64,000 bases of DNA from Trabulsiella odontotermitis. GTDB lineage: Bacteria; Pseudomonadota; Gammaproteobacteria; Enterobacterales; Enterobacteriaceae. Below are positions 32,542 to 40,708 of this stretch, in pieces. The stretch is from the NCBI RefSeq assembly GCF_001297775.1, contig NZ_LIFX01000006.1, forward strand, positions 124,001 through 188,000, written 5' to 3'. The notes beneath the pieces were generated by a model. It had not been told where the DNA came from. It ran no database searches and saw nothing but the letters and a program-made list of their open reading frames with translations. Each line of letters opens with the position of its first letter. The stretch's first letter is position 1. The position numbers and the translations under genes were made by a program.

Positions 32542-34224
32542 TTACGCCGCTTTCGCGACAGCGTCCACTTCCGGGCGTTTCAGCACCGCGTAAGACAGGC
32601 CTGCCACCAGCGTACCGGCGATAATCGCCAGCAGGTAACCCACCACCGGGGTGATTGCTCCCGGAATGAGCAGCACGAACAGCCCGCCGTGTGGCGCCAT
32701 TAGTTTCGCGCCAATCGCCATTGAGATGGCCCCGGTCACCGTGCCGCCCACGATACAGCAGGGCAGAACGCGCATCGGGTCACGGGCAGCGAACGGGATA
32801 GCCCCTTCGGTGATGAAGCACAGCCCCAGCACCAGCGCCGCTTTACCGCCTTCCTGCTGCGCTTTGTCGAATTTACGCCGCGCGACAATGGTCGCCAGAC
32901 CTAATGCCAGCGGCGGTACCATCCCGGCAGCCATGATCGCGGCCATCGGCGCGTAGGTCTGGGTACTCAGAAGCCCCACCCCGAACGCGTACGCCGCTTT
33001 GTTCACCGGGCCGCCCATGTCGGTACACATCATGCCACCGAGGATCGCCCCCAGCAGAACCGCATTCGCCGTGCCCATGGTCTGCAGCCAGTGCGTCAGG
33101 CCCGCCAGGATACCGGCAACCGGTTTACCGATCAGGTAGATCATCGCCAGACCGACAATCAGGCTGGAAAACAACGGAATGATCAGAATCGGTTTCAGTG
33201 CCTCCATGCTTGGCGGCAGTTTCACTTTAGTGCTGATCAGTTTCGCCACGTAGCCTGCCAGGAAACCGGCGATAATCCCGCCGATAAAGCCAGAGCCGGT
33301 GCTCACGGCGAGCATACCGCCGATCAGACCCGGCGTCAGGCCAGGACGGTCAGCAATGGAAAACGCGATGTAACCGGCCAGCACCGGCACCATCAGCGCA
33401 AAGGCCGAGCCGCCACCGATTTGCATCAGCGCCGCCGCCAGTGTTCCCTCTTCTTTAAACGCGGTGATCCCAAAGGCAAAAGAGAGTGCGATACACAGAC
33501 CGCCCGCCACTACCATCGGCAGCATGTAAGACACCCCGGTCAGCAGGTGACGATAGGCGCCGCCACCCTCTTTTTTGGCCTCTTTCGCGGTCGTTTGCGC
33601 AGGCTGGAACGGTTTCGCTTCAACCACGGCTTTATCAAATTCCTGCGCGGTTTTCTTCAGCGCCAGTCCGGTCGAGGTGCGGTACATCGGCTTACCGGCA
33701 AACTTCGCCAGATCCACTTCGATGTCTGCCGCCACCAGCACCAGATCGGCCTGCTCCACTTCTTCCGGCGTAATGGCATTACCGGCGCCCACGGAGCCGC
33801 GGGTTTCTACTTTCACCCACCAGCCACGCTTTTTGGCTTCGGTTTCAATCGCTTCTGCCGCCATGAAGGTATGCGCCACGCCAGTCGGGCAGGCGGTGAC
33901 CGCCACAATACGTTTCATGCCGGTTGATGCGGCCGCCGTCGGTGCAACGGCTGGCGCGCTGTAGGTTTTAGCGTGCGCTTTCGCTTCGCTGAGGAACAGT
34001 TCAGGGTGGCCTACTGCGCGATTGATATCGCCCAGCCAGACCAGTTTTCCATCGAGCGCGCTGTCCTGCGGCAGCGTGCTTCCCAGGACGATCGCCAGTT
34101 CAGCGTCGTTGGGGTTGTCCGTTATTTCGAGGTGTGCTTTTTGCGCCGCCGCACTCAACAGGGTCTTCGCCATGTAAGCGCGAGCCTGTCCAAGTCCGGC
34201 ATCAATAATCAGCAGCGTTTTCAT
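32542..34224 (-). CDS. fruA: FruA, fructose-specific PTS EIIB'BC
   Basis: This membrane component of the fructose phosphotransferase system imports fructose as fructose 1-phosphate. The ATG at 34224 follows GCAGGAGAGG and begins MKTLLIIDAGLGQARAYM. The order is B' domain, an Ala/Pro linker, the B domain with the phosphorylated Cys in VTACPTGVAHTFMAAEAIE, and the EIIC membrane domain with GxGGGxxH-type GAILGGMMCTDMGGPVNKAAY. It has 560 aa against 563 in K-12. It is the last gene of fruBKA. Confidence 0.97.
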   Translation of the reverse strand: MKTLLIIDAGLGQARAYMAKTLLSAAAQKAHLEITDNPNDAELAIVLGSTLPQDSALDGKLVWLGDINRAVGHPELFLSEAKAHAKTYSAPAVAPTAAASTGMKRIVAVTACPTGVAHTFMAAEAIETEAKKRGWWVKVETRGSVGAGNAITPEEVEQADLVLVAADIEVDLAKFAGKPMYRTSTGLALKKTAQEFDKAVVEAKPFQPAQTTAKEAKKEGGGAYRHLLTGVSYMLPMVVAGGLCIALSFAFGITAFKEEGTLAAALMQIGGGSAFALMVPVLAGYIAFSIADRPGLTPGLIGGMLAVSTGSGFIGGIIAGFLAGYVAKLISTKVKLPPSMEALKPILIIPLFSSLIVGLAMIYLIGKPVAGILAGLTHWLQTMGTANAVLLGAILGGMMCTDMGGPVNKAAYAFGVGLLSTQTYAPMAAIMAAGMVPPLALGLATIVARRKFDKAQQEGGKAALVLGLCFITEGAIPFAARDPMRVLPCCIVGGTVTGAISMAIGAKLMAPHGGLFVLLIPGAITPVVGYLLAIIAGTLVAGLSYAVLKRPEVDAVAKAA

Positions 34225-34240
34225 TATGCCTCTCCTGCTG

Positions 34241-35179
34241 TTAATTAAAGGGTTGTAAGTCAACTCGCGCCATCATCGCGGCTAACTGGGTACGATCGGT
34301 AATGCCAACATTGCTCTGACTGACCGCCAGTGCTGCGACGGCGGTAGCCAGACGCAGGGTATGTTCGCTGGATTCACGCATCAGCAGTCCATAAATCAGA
34401 CCGCCGACCATGGAATCCCCGGCACCAACGGTACTCACCACCTCAACAGACGGCGGTTTCGCGATCCATTCGCCAGAGGCGTTTACCCACAACGCCCCTT
34501 CTGCGCCCAATGAAATCACCACGTGAGCGATACCCTGCTCGCGCAGCGCATGGGCCGCCTCGATAACATCTTTCATTTCCGGCAGCTTACGACCCGCCCA
34601 GATTTCCAGCTCGCGACGGTTCGGTTTGACCAGCCATGGCGCGGCTTTCAGACCAGCGACCAGCGCTTCACGGCTGCTGTCGAAGATAATGCACGGACAC
34701 TGGCTGCGCAGACGCGTCATCCAGTCGGTGAACGCTTCCGGGCTGACGCCAGTTGGCAGACTGCCGCTGACGCACACCATGTCGAACTGACCCAGCCAGC
34801 TCAGGGAATCATTAACAAAACGTTCCCAGTCCGCCGGGGTGACGTCGAAGCCTGAGAAATTGAAGTCGGTGACTTCACCGTCTTTTTCCGTCAGCTTGAC
34901 GTTGATACGCGTACGGCCCTGCACCACCTGAAAACGGTTGGCGATGCCCAGCTCGCTGAACAGTTGCTGAAACCCGTCCTGGTTGTCTTTGCCGAGGAAA
35001 CCGCCGACCGTCACGTCGATGCCGAGATCTTTCAGCACTTTCGCGACGTTAATACCTTTTCCTGCGGCATGCAGGCCAGTGGTCCGCACCAGGTTCACTT
35101 CACCGCGTTCAATTTCCGGGGTAAAACCCACCAGGTCATAGGCCGGGTTGAGGGTAATGGTAGCAACACGTCTGCTCAT
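34241..35179 (-). CDS. fruK: FruK, 1-phosphofructokinase
   Basis: This PfkB-family kinase phosphorylates fructose 1-phosphate to fructose 1,6-bisphosphate. The 312-aa protein has the N-terminal HAAGKGINVAKVL and the C-terminal STVGAGDSMVGG with the catalytic Asp. Its start overlaps the fruB stop and fruA follows 16 bp later, so the three genes form one operon. Confidence 0.97.
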   Translation of the reverse strand: MSRRVATITLNPAYDLVGFTPEIERGEVNLVRTTGLHAAGKGINVAKVLKDLGIDVTVGGFLGKDNQDGFQQLFSELGIANRFQVVQGRTRINVKLTEKDGEVTDFNFSGFDVTPADWERFVNDSLSWLGQFDMVCVSGSLPTGVSPEAFTDWMTRLRSQCPCIIFDSSREALVAGLKAAPWLVKPNRRELEIWAGRKLPEMKDVIEAAHALREQGIAHVVISLGAEGALWVNASGEWIAKPPSVEVVSTVGAGDSMVGGLIYGLLMRESSEHTLRLATAVAALAVSQSNVGITDRTQLAAMMARVDLQPFN

Positions 35180-36309
35180 TACGCGCCCTCCCCAAGACCG
35201 GACGCGATGGCGTTACCAATCGCTTCCAGCGCCTGTTTCGCATCTTCACCCTGGGCGGTGAAACGCAGGCGATGGCCTTTTTTCACGCCAAGGGCGACCA
35301 CTTTCATCAGACTACGGCCATTGGCCGGTGTGCCACTGCCATCCAGGTTGGCGACAGTTATGTCGCTGTTAAATTGTTTTATGGTATTCACCAGCATCGT
35401 CCCTGGGCGCGCATGCAAACCATGTTCATTGCGCACCACAAATTCCGCACTCAGTACATCGTCAGCGACCGCATCGTCGCTGGTCAGCAGCGCCAGCAAG
35501 GTGGCGGCGTCCGCGTTCAGCAGGCGTTCAGCCTTGTTATCCATCAGCAGATTGCTCAGGCGGTTCAGCACTGCGACCGGCTGTTCATCGGCCATCGCCA
35601 CCGTCACCAGCAGCGCCGCCGGTTGCCCTTCCACACTGAATTCACTTGCCGCGCGGCTTACCGCCACCGCACTTTTCAGGTTGCCTTCAGCACTGTCGTT
35701 CAGCCAGATCCCCTGCCCCAGGTTAAGCGGGCGATCACTCACCACACGGGAGACAAACGCGGTGTCCACTGCACCGGCTTCTTTCAGCCGACCGGCGTTC
35801 AGCGCCTGTAGCGTCACCAGATCACTGGCGACTACGTCCAGCGTCAGGGTATCGTTATCGAGCTTCAGTCCGTCGCCCTGTTTTTCCCCCATCAGCAGCG
35901 CACGCAGTTCTTCGGCGGTGGTGGCGGTTTTCAGCTGTTCAGCCACGCTGTCGTCGCTAAGAACATGTGTCAGCTGACGCAACAGGCCAAGATGCTCGTC
36001 GGAACTGGCGGCGATGCCGATGGCAACGTATGCCACCTGATCGTCACCCCAGGTCACGCCCTGCGGAAACTGGTAAACCTGCACGCCGGTTTTCAGTACC
36101 TGGTCGCGCGTATCGGTGGTGCCGTGCGGGATTGCAATCCCGTTGCCGAGAAACGTGGAGGTCTGCTGTTCGCGCGCCAGCATGCCGTCGACATAGCCGC
36201 CCGCGACGTTGCCCGCCGCAACCAGCGCGGATGCAATCTGGCGAATGGCCTCTTCTTTACTTCCCGCCTGCTTGCCGGGATGAATATCCTGAACAGATAA
36301 CTGGAACAT
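35179..36309 (-). CDS. fruB: FruB, fructose PTS DTP protein (EIIA-FPr)
   Basis: This cytoplasmic diphosphoryl transfer protein carries phosphate from EI to FruA. The ATG at 36309 follows CAGGAGAGGAG and gives 376 aa, the K-12 length. The EIIA domain has IPHGTTD (His62). A central linker domain follows, and the C-terminal HPr-like FPr domain has [11 protein letters not shown] with the second phosphohistidine. It is the first gene of the operon, under two Cra sites. Confidence 0.97.
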   Translation of the reverse strand: MFQLSVQDIHPGKQAGSKEEAIRQIASALVAAGNVAGGYVDGMLAREQQTSTFLGNGIAIPHGTTDTRDQVLKTGVQVYQFPQGVTWGDDQVAYVAIGIAASSDEHLGLLRQLTHVLSDDSVAEQLKTATTAEELRALLMGEKQGDGLKLDNDTLTLDVVASDLVTLQALNAGRLKEAGAVDTAFVSRVVSDRPLNLGQGIWLNDSAEGNLKSAVAVSRAASEFSVEGQPAALLVTVAMADEQPVAVLNRLSNLLMDNKAERLLNADAATLLALLTSDDAVADDVLSAEFVVRNEHGLHARPGTMLVNTIKQFNSDITVANLDGSGTPANGRSLMKVVALGVKKGHRLRFTAQGEDAKQALEAIGNAIASGLGEGA

Positions 36310-36330
36310 GGTTCTCCTCTCCTGCTGATA

Positions 36331-36345
36331 GTGAATCGTTTCAGC
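36331..36345. promoter_or_regulatory. Cra (FruR) operator, fruB-proximal
   Basis: GTGAATCGTTTCAGC contains TGAATCGTTTCA, a match to the Cra consensus TGAAWCGNTTCA. It lies 22 bp before the fruB ATG. K-12 fruB also carries two Cra sites. Confidence 0.85.
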
Positions 36346-36360
36346 TTGCATGAGAAAAAA

Positions 36361-36397
36361 GCGTCATCTGTGCTTGCAGACATCCGTCAGATGACGC
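36361..36397. repeat. Inverted repeat in the fruB leader/promoter
   Basis: GCGTCATCTG (36361-36370) is repeated inverted as CAGATGACGC (36388-36397) with 17 nt between. Its right arm touches the distal Cra operator. It could be a hairpin in the leader or a second protein-binding palindrome. Confidence 0.7.
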
Positions 36398-36409
36398 TGA
36401 AACGTTTCA
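36396..36409. promoter_or_regulatory. Cra (FruR) operator, fruB-distal
   Basis: GCTGAAACGTTTCA holds TGAAACGTTTCA, a perfectly palindromic Cra consensus. Cra represses fruBKA in the absence of fructose 1-phosphate. Confidence 0.9.
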
Positions 36410-36681
36410 AGGAGTGTGTGCCTTTCTGCAGGCAGCTGCAAGAAAAGCTGAAAAATTGATCGCAGAAGTTAGATGTACTGCACATTTTATTAGCATCCCC
36501 GCCACATCTGCTGAAGCTGAACGGGTCGTTTTACCGGCATTTCAGCAGCGTTCAGCTTTATCGCAAATCAGAAGTGAAATGGTTTTTTGATTTTTTCGTG
36601 CGGAAATTGATGTAAGCAACTGTTCATTTTCTGACTACCGACGTAAACTCGCGCGTCCCCTTTTTTTACCGATCGAGAAAC

Positions 36682-37863
36682 ATGCAAAACAGTTCTGCTG
36701 CCGCTACCCGCCGTGGTTTTGATATTACGTCGTCCTCATTTCTGCTCGTTGCCTTTTTGACCGGTATTGCCGGTGCCTTACAGACACCGACGCTGAGCCT
36801 GTTTCTGACCAATGAGGTGCACGTCCGACCGGCGATGGTGGGCTTTTTCTTTACCGGCAGCGCAGTGATTGGCATCCTGGTCAGTCAGTTTCTCGCGGGT
36901 CGTTCCGACCGCAAAGGGGATCGCAAATCGCTGATCGTCTTCTGCTGTTTACTCGGCGTGCTGGCCTGCGCGCTGTTCGCCTGGAACCGCAACTATTTTA
37001 TTCTGCTGTTTATCGGCGTCTTTCTGAGTAGTTTCGGCTCCACCGCCAACCCACAAATGTTTGCCCTCGCCCGCGAGCACGCTGACCATACTGGCCGGGA
37101 AGCGGTGATGTTCAGCTCGATTTTACGTGCGCAGGTATCGCTGGCCTGGGTTATCGGCCCGCCGCTGGCTTACGCGCTGGCGATGGGGTTCGGCTTTACA
37201 GTGATGTACCTTTGCGCTGCCGTCGCCTTCGTGGCCTGTGCCACCATCGTGTGGTTTTTTCTGCCGAGCATGCGCAAGGAACCAAAAGCGGTCGCTAGCC
37301 ATCTTGAAGCGCCGCGCCGTCATCGCCGGGACGCCCTGCTGCTGTTTGTGATTTGCACGTTGATGTGGGGAACCAACAGCCTGTACATCATCAACATGCC
37401 GCTGTTTATCATTGATGAATTGCATCTGCCGGAAAAACTGGCGGGACTGATGATGGGCACCGCCGCCGGGCTGGAAATCCCGACGATGCTGATCGCCGGT
37501 TACTACGCAAAACGCTTCGGTAAGCGTTTCTTAATGCGCATTGCCGCCGTGGCGGGTCTGCTGTTTTACGTCGGCATGCTGACCGTGCACACGCCGGTAT
37601 TGTTGCTGGGAATGCAATTGCTGAACGCGATTTACATCGGTATTCTGGCGGGGATCGGCATGCTCTATTTTCAGGATCTGATGCCAGGCCAGGCGGGCTC
37701 AGCAACCACGTTGTACACCAATACCACCCGCGTGGGCTGGATCATTGCAGGTTCGCTGGCGGGTGTGGTGGCGGAAATCTGGAACTACCATACGGTGTTC
37801 TGGATTGCGCTCGGCATGTGCCTGCTGACGATAAGCTGTCTGCTGCGCATTAAAGATGTTTAA
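36682..37863 (+). CDS. setB: SetB, sugar efflux transporter
   Basis: This MFS proton antiporter of the SET family exports glucose, lactose and related sugars in E. coli. Its 393 aa match K-12 with twelve hydrophobic helices. FLTGIAGALQTPTLSLFL opens the first helix and AGRSDRKGDRKSLI is the MFS loop 2-3 motif. It is divergent from fruB. In K-12 yeiW and yeiP follow it; here about 12 kb of accessory genes are inserted after it. Confidence 0.96.
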   Translation: MQNSSAAATRRGFDITSSSFLLVAFLTGIAGALQTPTLSLFLTNEVHVRPAMVGFFFTGSAVIGILVSQFLAGRSDRKGDRKSLIVFCCLLGVLACALFAWNRNYFILLFIGVFLSSFGSTANPQMFALAREHADHTGREAVMFSSILRAQVSLAWVIGPPLAYALAMGFGFTVMYLCAAVAFVACATIVWFFLPSMRKEPKAVASHLEAPRRHRRDALLLFVICTLMWGTNSLYIINMPLFIIDELHLPEKLAGLMMGTAAGLEIPTMLIAGYYAKRFGKRFLMRIAAVAGLLFYVGMLTVHTPVLLLGMQLLNAIYIGILAGIGMLYFQDLMPGQAGSATTLYTNTTRVGWIIAGSLAGVVAEIWNYHTVFWIALGMCLLTISCLLRIKDV

Positions 37864-37874
37864 GTTCAGCACCG

Positions 37875-39236
37875 TCAGCTTTTAATACGGTAGACGGTGA
37901 CGGTCAGTCCCGTCAGGCCGTTACAGGCGGTCAGTGTCCAGCCGTGCGCTGTACAAATCTCCTGGCATATCGCCAGCCCCAGCCCGGCACCGGTATCCCG
38001 GCGATGCGCCCCGCGCCAGAAACGTTCAAATAAATGCGGTATCTCTTCAGGCGCAACCCCGGCGCCCTGGTCGCGTACACTCAGGCTCTCTTCCCGCACG
38101 TCGACGCTGACGACCGTGCCCACTGGCGCATGCTGAATGGCATTTTCAATCAGGTTTTTCAGCAGCGTGAAGAATGCGCCGCGATCAGCATGCCATTTAG
38201 CCACGTTGTCGTCGCCATGAATATCAAGTCTGACGCTGGCGTCGTCGGCAATCCGGTGCAGATAACCGGCGGCATCGCGCGCCACGTCACCGGCGTTCAC
38301 ATCGCTGAACCGGTAACTCAACGGCTCGCTCGCTTCAGCCAGCAGTAACAACTGCTGCACCTGACGCGCCAGATGCGACACCTGCATCAGCAGCGGCTCG
38401 CGCACTTCGGCGCTCTCCTCCATCAGCTCCATTTCAGCACGCAATAGTGTCAGCGGCGTTTTCAGCTCATGGGCGGCCGTGGCGAGAAAATCCTGCTGGC
38501 TGCGAAAACTTTTCTCCAGCCTGCCGAGCGCCTGATTAAAGCTGGCGATGAGCGGGATCAGTTCAGCGGGGACATGGTCGGTATCAAGCCGGTTGCTGAG
38601 CGAGCGGGGAGAGATTTGCGTGGCAGCCTGGGAAATCTTCCGCAGCGGCCGTAGCGCATATTGCAGACTCAGGCAGACGCAGGCGGCAAAGGTCACCAGC
38701 AGAACCAGGCTGAACGTGATCACCCCCAGACGAATAAAAGGCAACGCAAAGCTCAGATGGAGAAAATCGACAATTCGCGAACTGACCGCCAGCTCGACAA
38801 ACCACGTGCGGCCATCGTGCAGCCGTGTTTCGCGCGCGCCGTCGTACAGCACGTCATCACGGGTGAATTCAAAGCGCTGTTCGGGTTGCTCCTTTATCGC
38901 CTCGCGATCCGGCCAGACCTTTGCGCCTTCTGAAAGCAGTACCACCTGGCGTTTGTCGTTCAGCACCCGCCAGGCCGTTTCCTGACGCAGGCTGTCGTAG
39001 ATCCACAGCGGGTGCTCGTCGCTGTCGGTAAATCCCGTCGGGTTACCCTGCGCATCGAATTGCAGCCGCTCCGCCAGCGCCTGCGTGCGTTCGGGCAACG
39101 CCATTCCTGGCAGACGCTCTTTCACAATCGCGCCAAACGCGACCAGCAGGCCGATACTCAGCAATGTACCGACCACGTAAGCCAGCAGAATGCGAAGCGA
39201 CAGGCTATTCGCCGGTATCGCTTTTATGTAGCGCAT
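37875..39236 (-). CDS. Sensor histidine kinase of the mipA operon
   Basis: This 453-aa membrane kinase has a first helix at about 14-38, a periplasmic sensor of roughly 125 residues, and a second helix at about 168-192. A HAMP region and the HisKA H-box TAAHELKTPLTLL (His256) follow. The HATPase domain has NLIENAIQHAP (N-box), RDQGAGV (G1) and GAGLGLAI (G2). The ATG at 39236, inside the regulator gene (32-nt overlap), has GAGGGCAGGGCT before it and gives a normal N terminus. It ends the mipA-regulator-kinase operon, tail to tail with setB. The signal it senses is unknown; the periplasmic domain shows no Met or His cluster suggesting copper. Confidence 0.85.
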   Translation of the reverse strand: MRYIKAIPANSLSLRILLAYVVGTLLSIGLLVAFGAIVKERLPGMALPERTQALAERLQFDAQGNPTGFTDSDEHPLWIYDSLRQETAWRVLNDKRQVVLLSEGAKVWPDREAIKEQPEQRFEFTRDDVLYDGARETRLHDGRTWFVELAVSSRIVDFLHLSFALPFIRLGVITFSLVLLVTFAACVCLSLQYALRPLRKISQAATQISPRSLSNRLDTDHVPAELIPLIASFNQALGRLEKSFRSQQDFLATAAHELKTPLTLLRAEMELMEESAEVREPLLMQVSHLARQVQQLLLLAEASEPLSYRFSDVNAGDVARDAAGYLHRIADDASVRLDIHGDDNVAKWHADRGAFFTLLKNLIENAIQHAPVGTVVSVDVREESLSVRDQGAGVAPEEIPHLFERFWRGAHRRDTGAGLGLAICQEICTAHGWTLTACNGLTGLTVTVYRIKS

Positions 39237-39891
39237 AGCCCTGCCCTCGCTGGTTAACGATATGCAGACCGGAACCAATGGCCGCCAGTTTGCGGCGCAG
39301 CCGGTGCAGCGCGACATCCAGAGCGTTTGGCGTCACGGCATCGCTCAGCCCCCAGCCAGCGCCTTCCATCACGCTGCGGCGTACCACGCCACCCTGCTTA
39401 TGGATAAGCGTCAGCATGATCTGCATTTCAGCTGGCGCAAGGGTAATACTCTCGTCATGGCAGCGCATCACCCCGGAATCGGGCAACAGCATGATGTCAC
39501 CGAAAGTCGGTTCAAGCGTCTGACTGACAACAGGACGGCGCAGCAGCGCCCGCACACGAGCCACCAGCTCCGCCATGGCAAACGGTTTGGGCAGATAGTC
39601 GTCAGCACCCGCCTCCAGCCCTTCAACCCGATCATGCAGCGCGTCACGGGCGGTGAGGAACAGACAGGGCACGGCGATGTTGCGCTGACGCAGTTGCTGA
39701 AGTAAAAGCAGACCGTCACCGTCCGGCAGACCGCGATCCAGCACCAGCGCCTGGTAGGACACCATCTGCAACGCGCTCAGCGCAGCTTCCCGGCTGCCGA
39801 CGGTATCGACAGAAATTCCGGCGCTGGTCAGCCCTTTCACCACCAGCCTCGCCAGATGCCCGTGGTCTTCAATTAACAGTATTCTGCTCAT
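39205..39891 (-). CDS. OmpR/PhoB-family response regulator of the mipA operon
   Basis: This 228-aa regulator has an N-terminal receiver with the acidic pair in LLIEDHGHLA, the phospho-acceptor Asp in ALVLDRGLPDGDG, and the Lys in LPKPFAMAEL. A C-terminal OmpR-type winged helix spans about 125-225, with NALDVALHRLRRKL as recognition helix and GQGYAL as wing. It overlaps mipA (ATGA) and the kinase gene, so the three are cotranslated. The arrangement resembles the ompV-carRS cluster of Vibrio cholerae. The target genes are unknown; mipA is the obvious first candidate. Confidence 0.87.
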   Translation of the reverse strand: MSRILLIEDHGHLARLVVKGLTSAGISVDTVGSREAALSALQMVSYQALVLDRGLPDGDGLLLLQQLRQRNIAVPCLFLTARDALHDRVEGLEAGADDYLPKPFAMAELVARVRALLRRPVVSQTLEPTFGDIMLLPDSGVMRCHDESITLAPAEMQIMLTLIHKQGGVVRRSVMEGAGWGLSDAVTPNALDVALHRLRRKLAAIGSGLHIVNQRGQGYALHKSDTGE

Positions 39892-40658
39892 CAGAAGCGG
39901 TACATATACCCCAGAAAAATGCGATCTTCGCGTGAACGGTCAACCAGCGGGCTCTCTTTCACTTCCGACGAGAGCGGCGTGATTTCCAGGTCGAGCATGA
40001 CGGAATGGTGGGCACTGAAGCGATAAACGCTCAGCAGGCCGAATTCCGCATCAAACGACGCTTTCCCCTGATAAGCAGGTCGCCAGTCACGGGCTTCATC
40101 CGCACGCACGCCATAGTAATAATCAACATATTTTTTATCATGCCAGTTGCCGACCACCCGCGGCGTCAGGGACAGGTCGCCCCACTGCCAGCGCCGTTCA
40201 GCGCCCAGTCTGGCGCGGTGGCCCTTGCTGTTGCCGGAGAGATCGTGCGTCCAGTCAGCGGTCAGCGTGACCCAGGGGTTTTGCCACTCTATTTTCGCGC
40301 CGCCCCAGAAGCCGCCTTTACGCTTCGCCATCCCGTCAAGAATGTCGGCGTCGTCAGCGTCATATCCTGAACCATCATATCTGCCGATAAGACCCATATT
40401 CAGCCGCTGAGTTTCACTGAACGTGACGCCAGGCAGTTTTATTTCTGCTTCGGTGCCGAAAAAGTGCAGGTACTGATTATCAAAATAGAGCAGCGGCAGC
40501 GGTGTGGTATCACGCGACACCCCTTTGTAAGGCTTTTGCGCACTGGCGACACCAGCGCCGATGCCCCATTCGGCGGCGAAAGCAGAAGAAGAGGCCAGCG
40601 TCACTGCGCTGACGATGGCTGCGACGGTGATCCGTCCGGCCTGCAGGCGATATTGCAT
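39891..40658 (-). CDS. MipA/OmpV-family outer-membrane protein
   Basis: This 255-aa protein has a signal peptide (about residues 1-29, ending SSAFAAEWG) and alternating beta-strand sequence that ends in an aromatic residue (YMYRF), as for outer-membrane barrels. It fits the MipA/OmpV family, which includes an MltA-interacting scaffold and porin-like proteins. Its own ribosome binding site GGGG sits in the right arm of a 12-bp inverted repeat. The ATG lies 50 bp behind the cusA stop, so it may be read from the cus promoter. The symbol mipA is not assigned, because K-12 mipA lies elsewhere and this is probably a paralogue. Confidence 0.83.
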   Translation of the reverse strand: MQYRLQAGRITVAAIVSAVTLASSSAFAAEWGIGAGVASAQKPYKGVSRDTTPLPLLYFDNQYLHFFGTEAEIKLPGVTFSETQRLNMGLIGRYDGSGYDADDADILDGMAKRKGGFWGGAKIEWQNPWVTLTADWTHDLSGNSKGHRARLGAERRWQWGDLSLTPRVVGNWHDKKYVDYYYGVRADEARDWRPAYQGKASFDAEFGLLSVYRFSAHHSVMLDLEITPLSSEVKESPLVDRSREDRIFLGYMYRF

Positions 40659-40667
40659 GTCATTATT

Positions 40668-40701
40668 CCCCGGATAATCAAGAAATCACGATTATCCGGG
40701 G
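40668..40701. repeat. 12-bp inverted repeat between cusA and mipA
   Basis: CCCCGGATAATC (40668-40679) and GATTATCCGGGG (40690-40701) form a perfect 12-bp stem with a 10-nt loop. Read on the minus strand, it begins 8 nt after the cusA stop and ends 9 nt before the mipA ATG, with the GGGG ribosome-binding stretch inside the stem. No T-run follows, so it is more likely a translational or mRNA-stability element, or a regulator operator, than a simple terminator. Confidence 0.8.
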
Positions 40702-40708
40702 ACGAATC

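Larger units (their letters stand above)
36310..36681. other. fruB-setB divergent regulatory region
   Basis: This 372-bp stretch has no gene. It holds two Cra sites and a 10-bp inverted repeat at its fruB end. The rest, up to setB, is moderately AT-rich and presumably carries the setB promoter, which I could not place. Confidence 0.6.
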
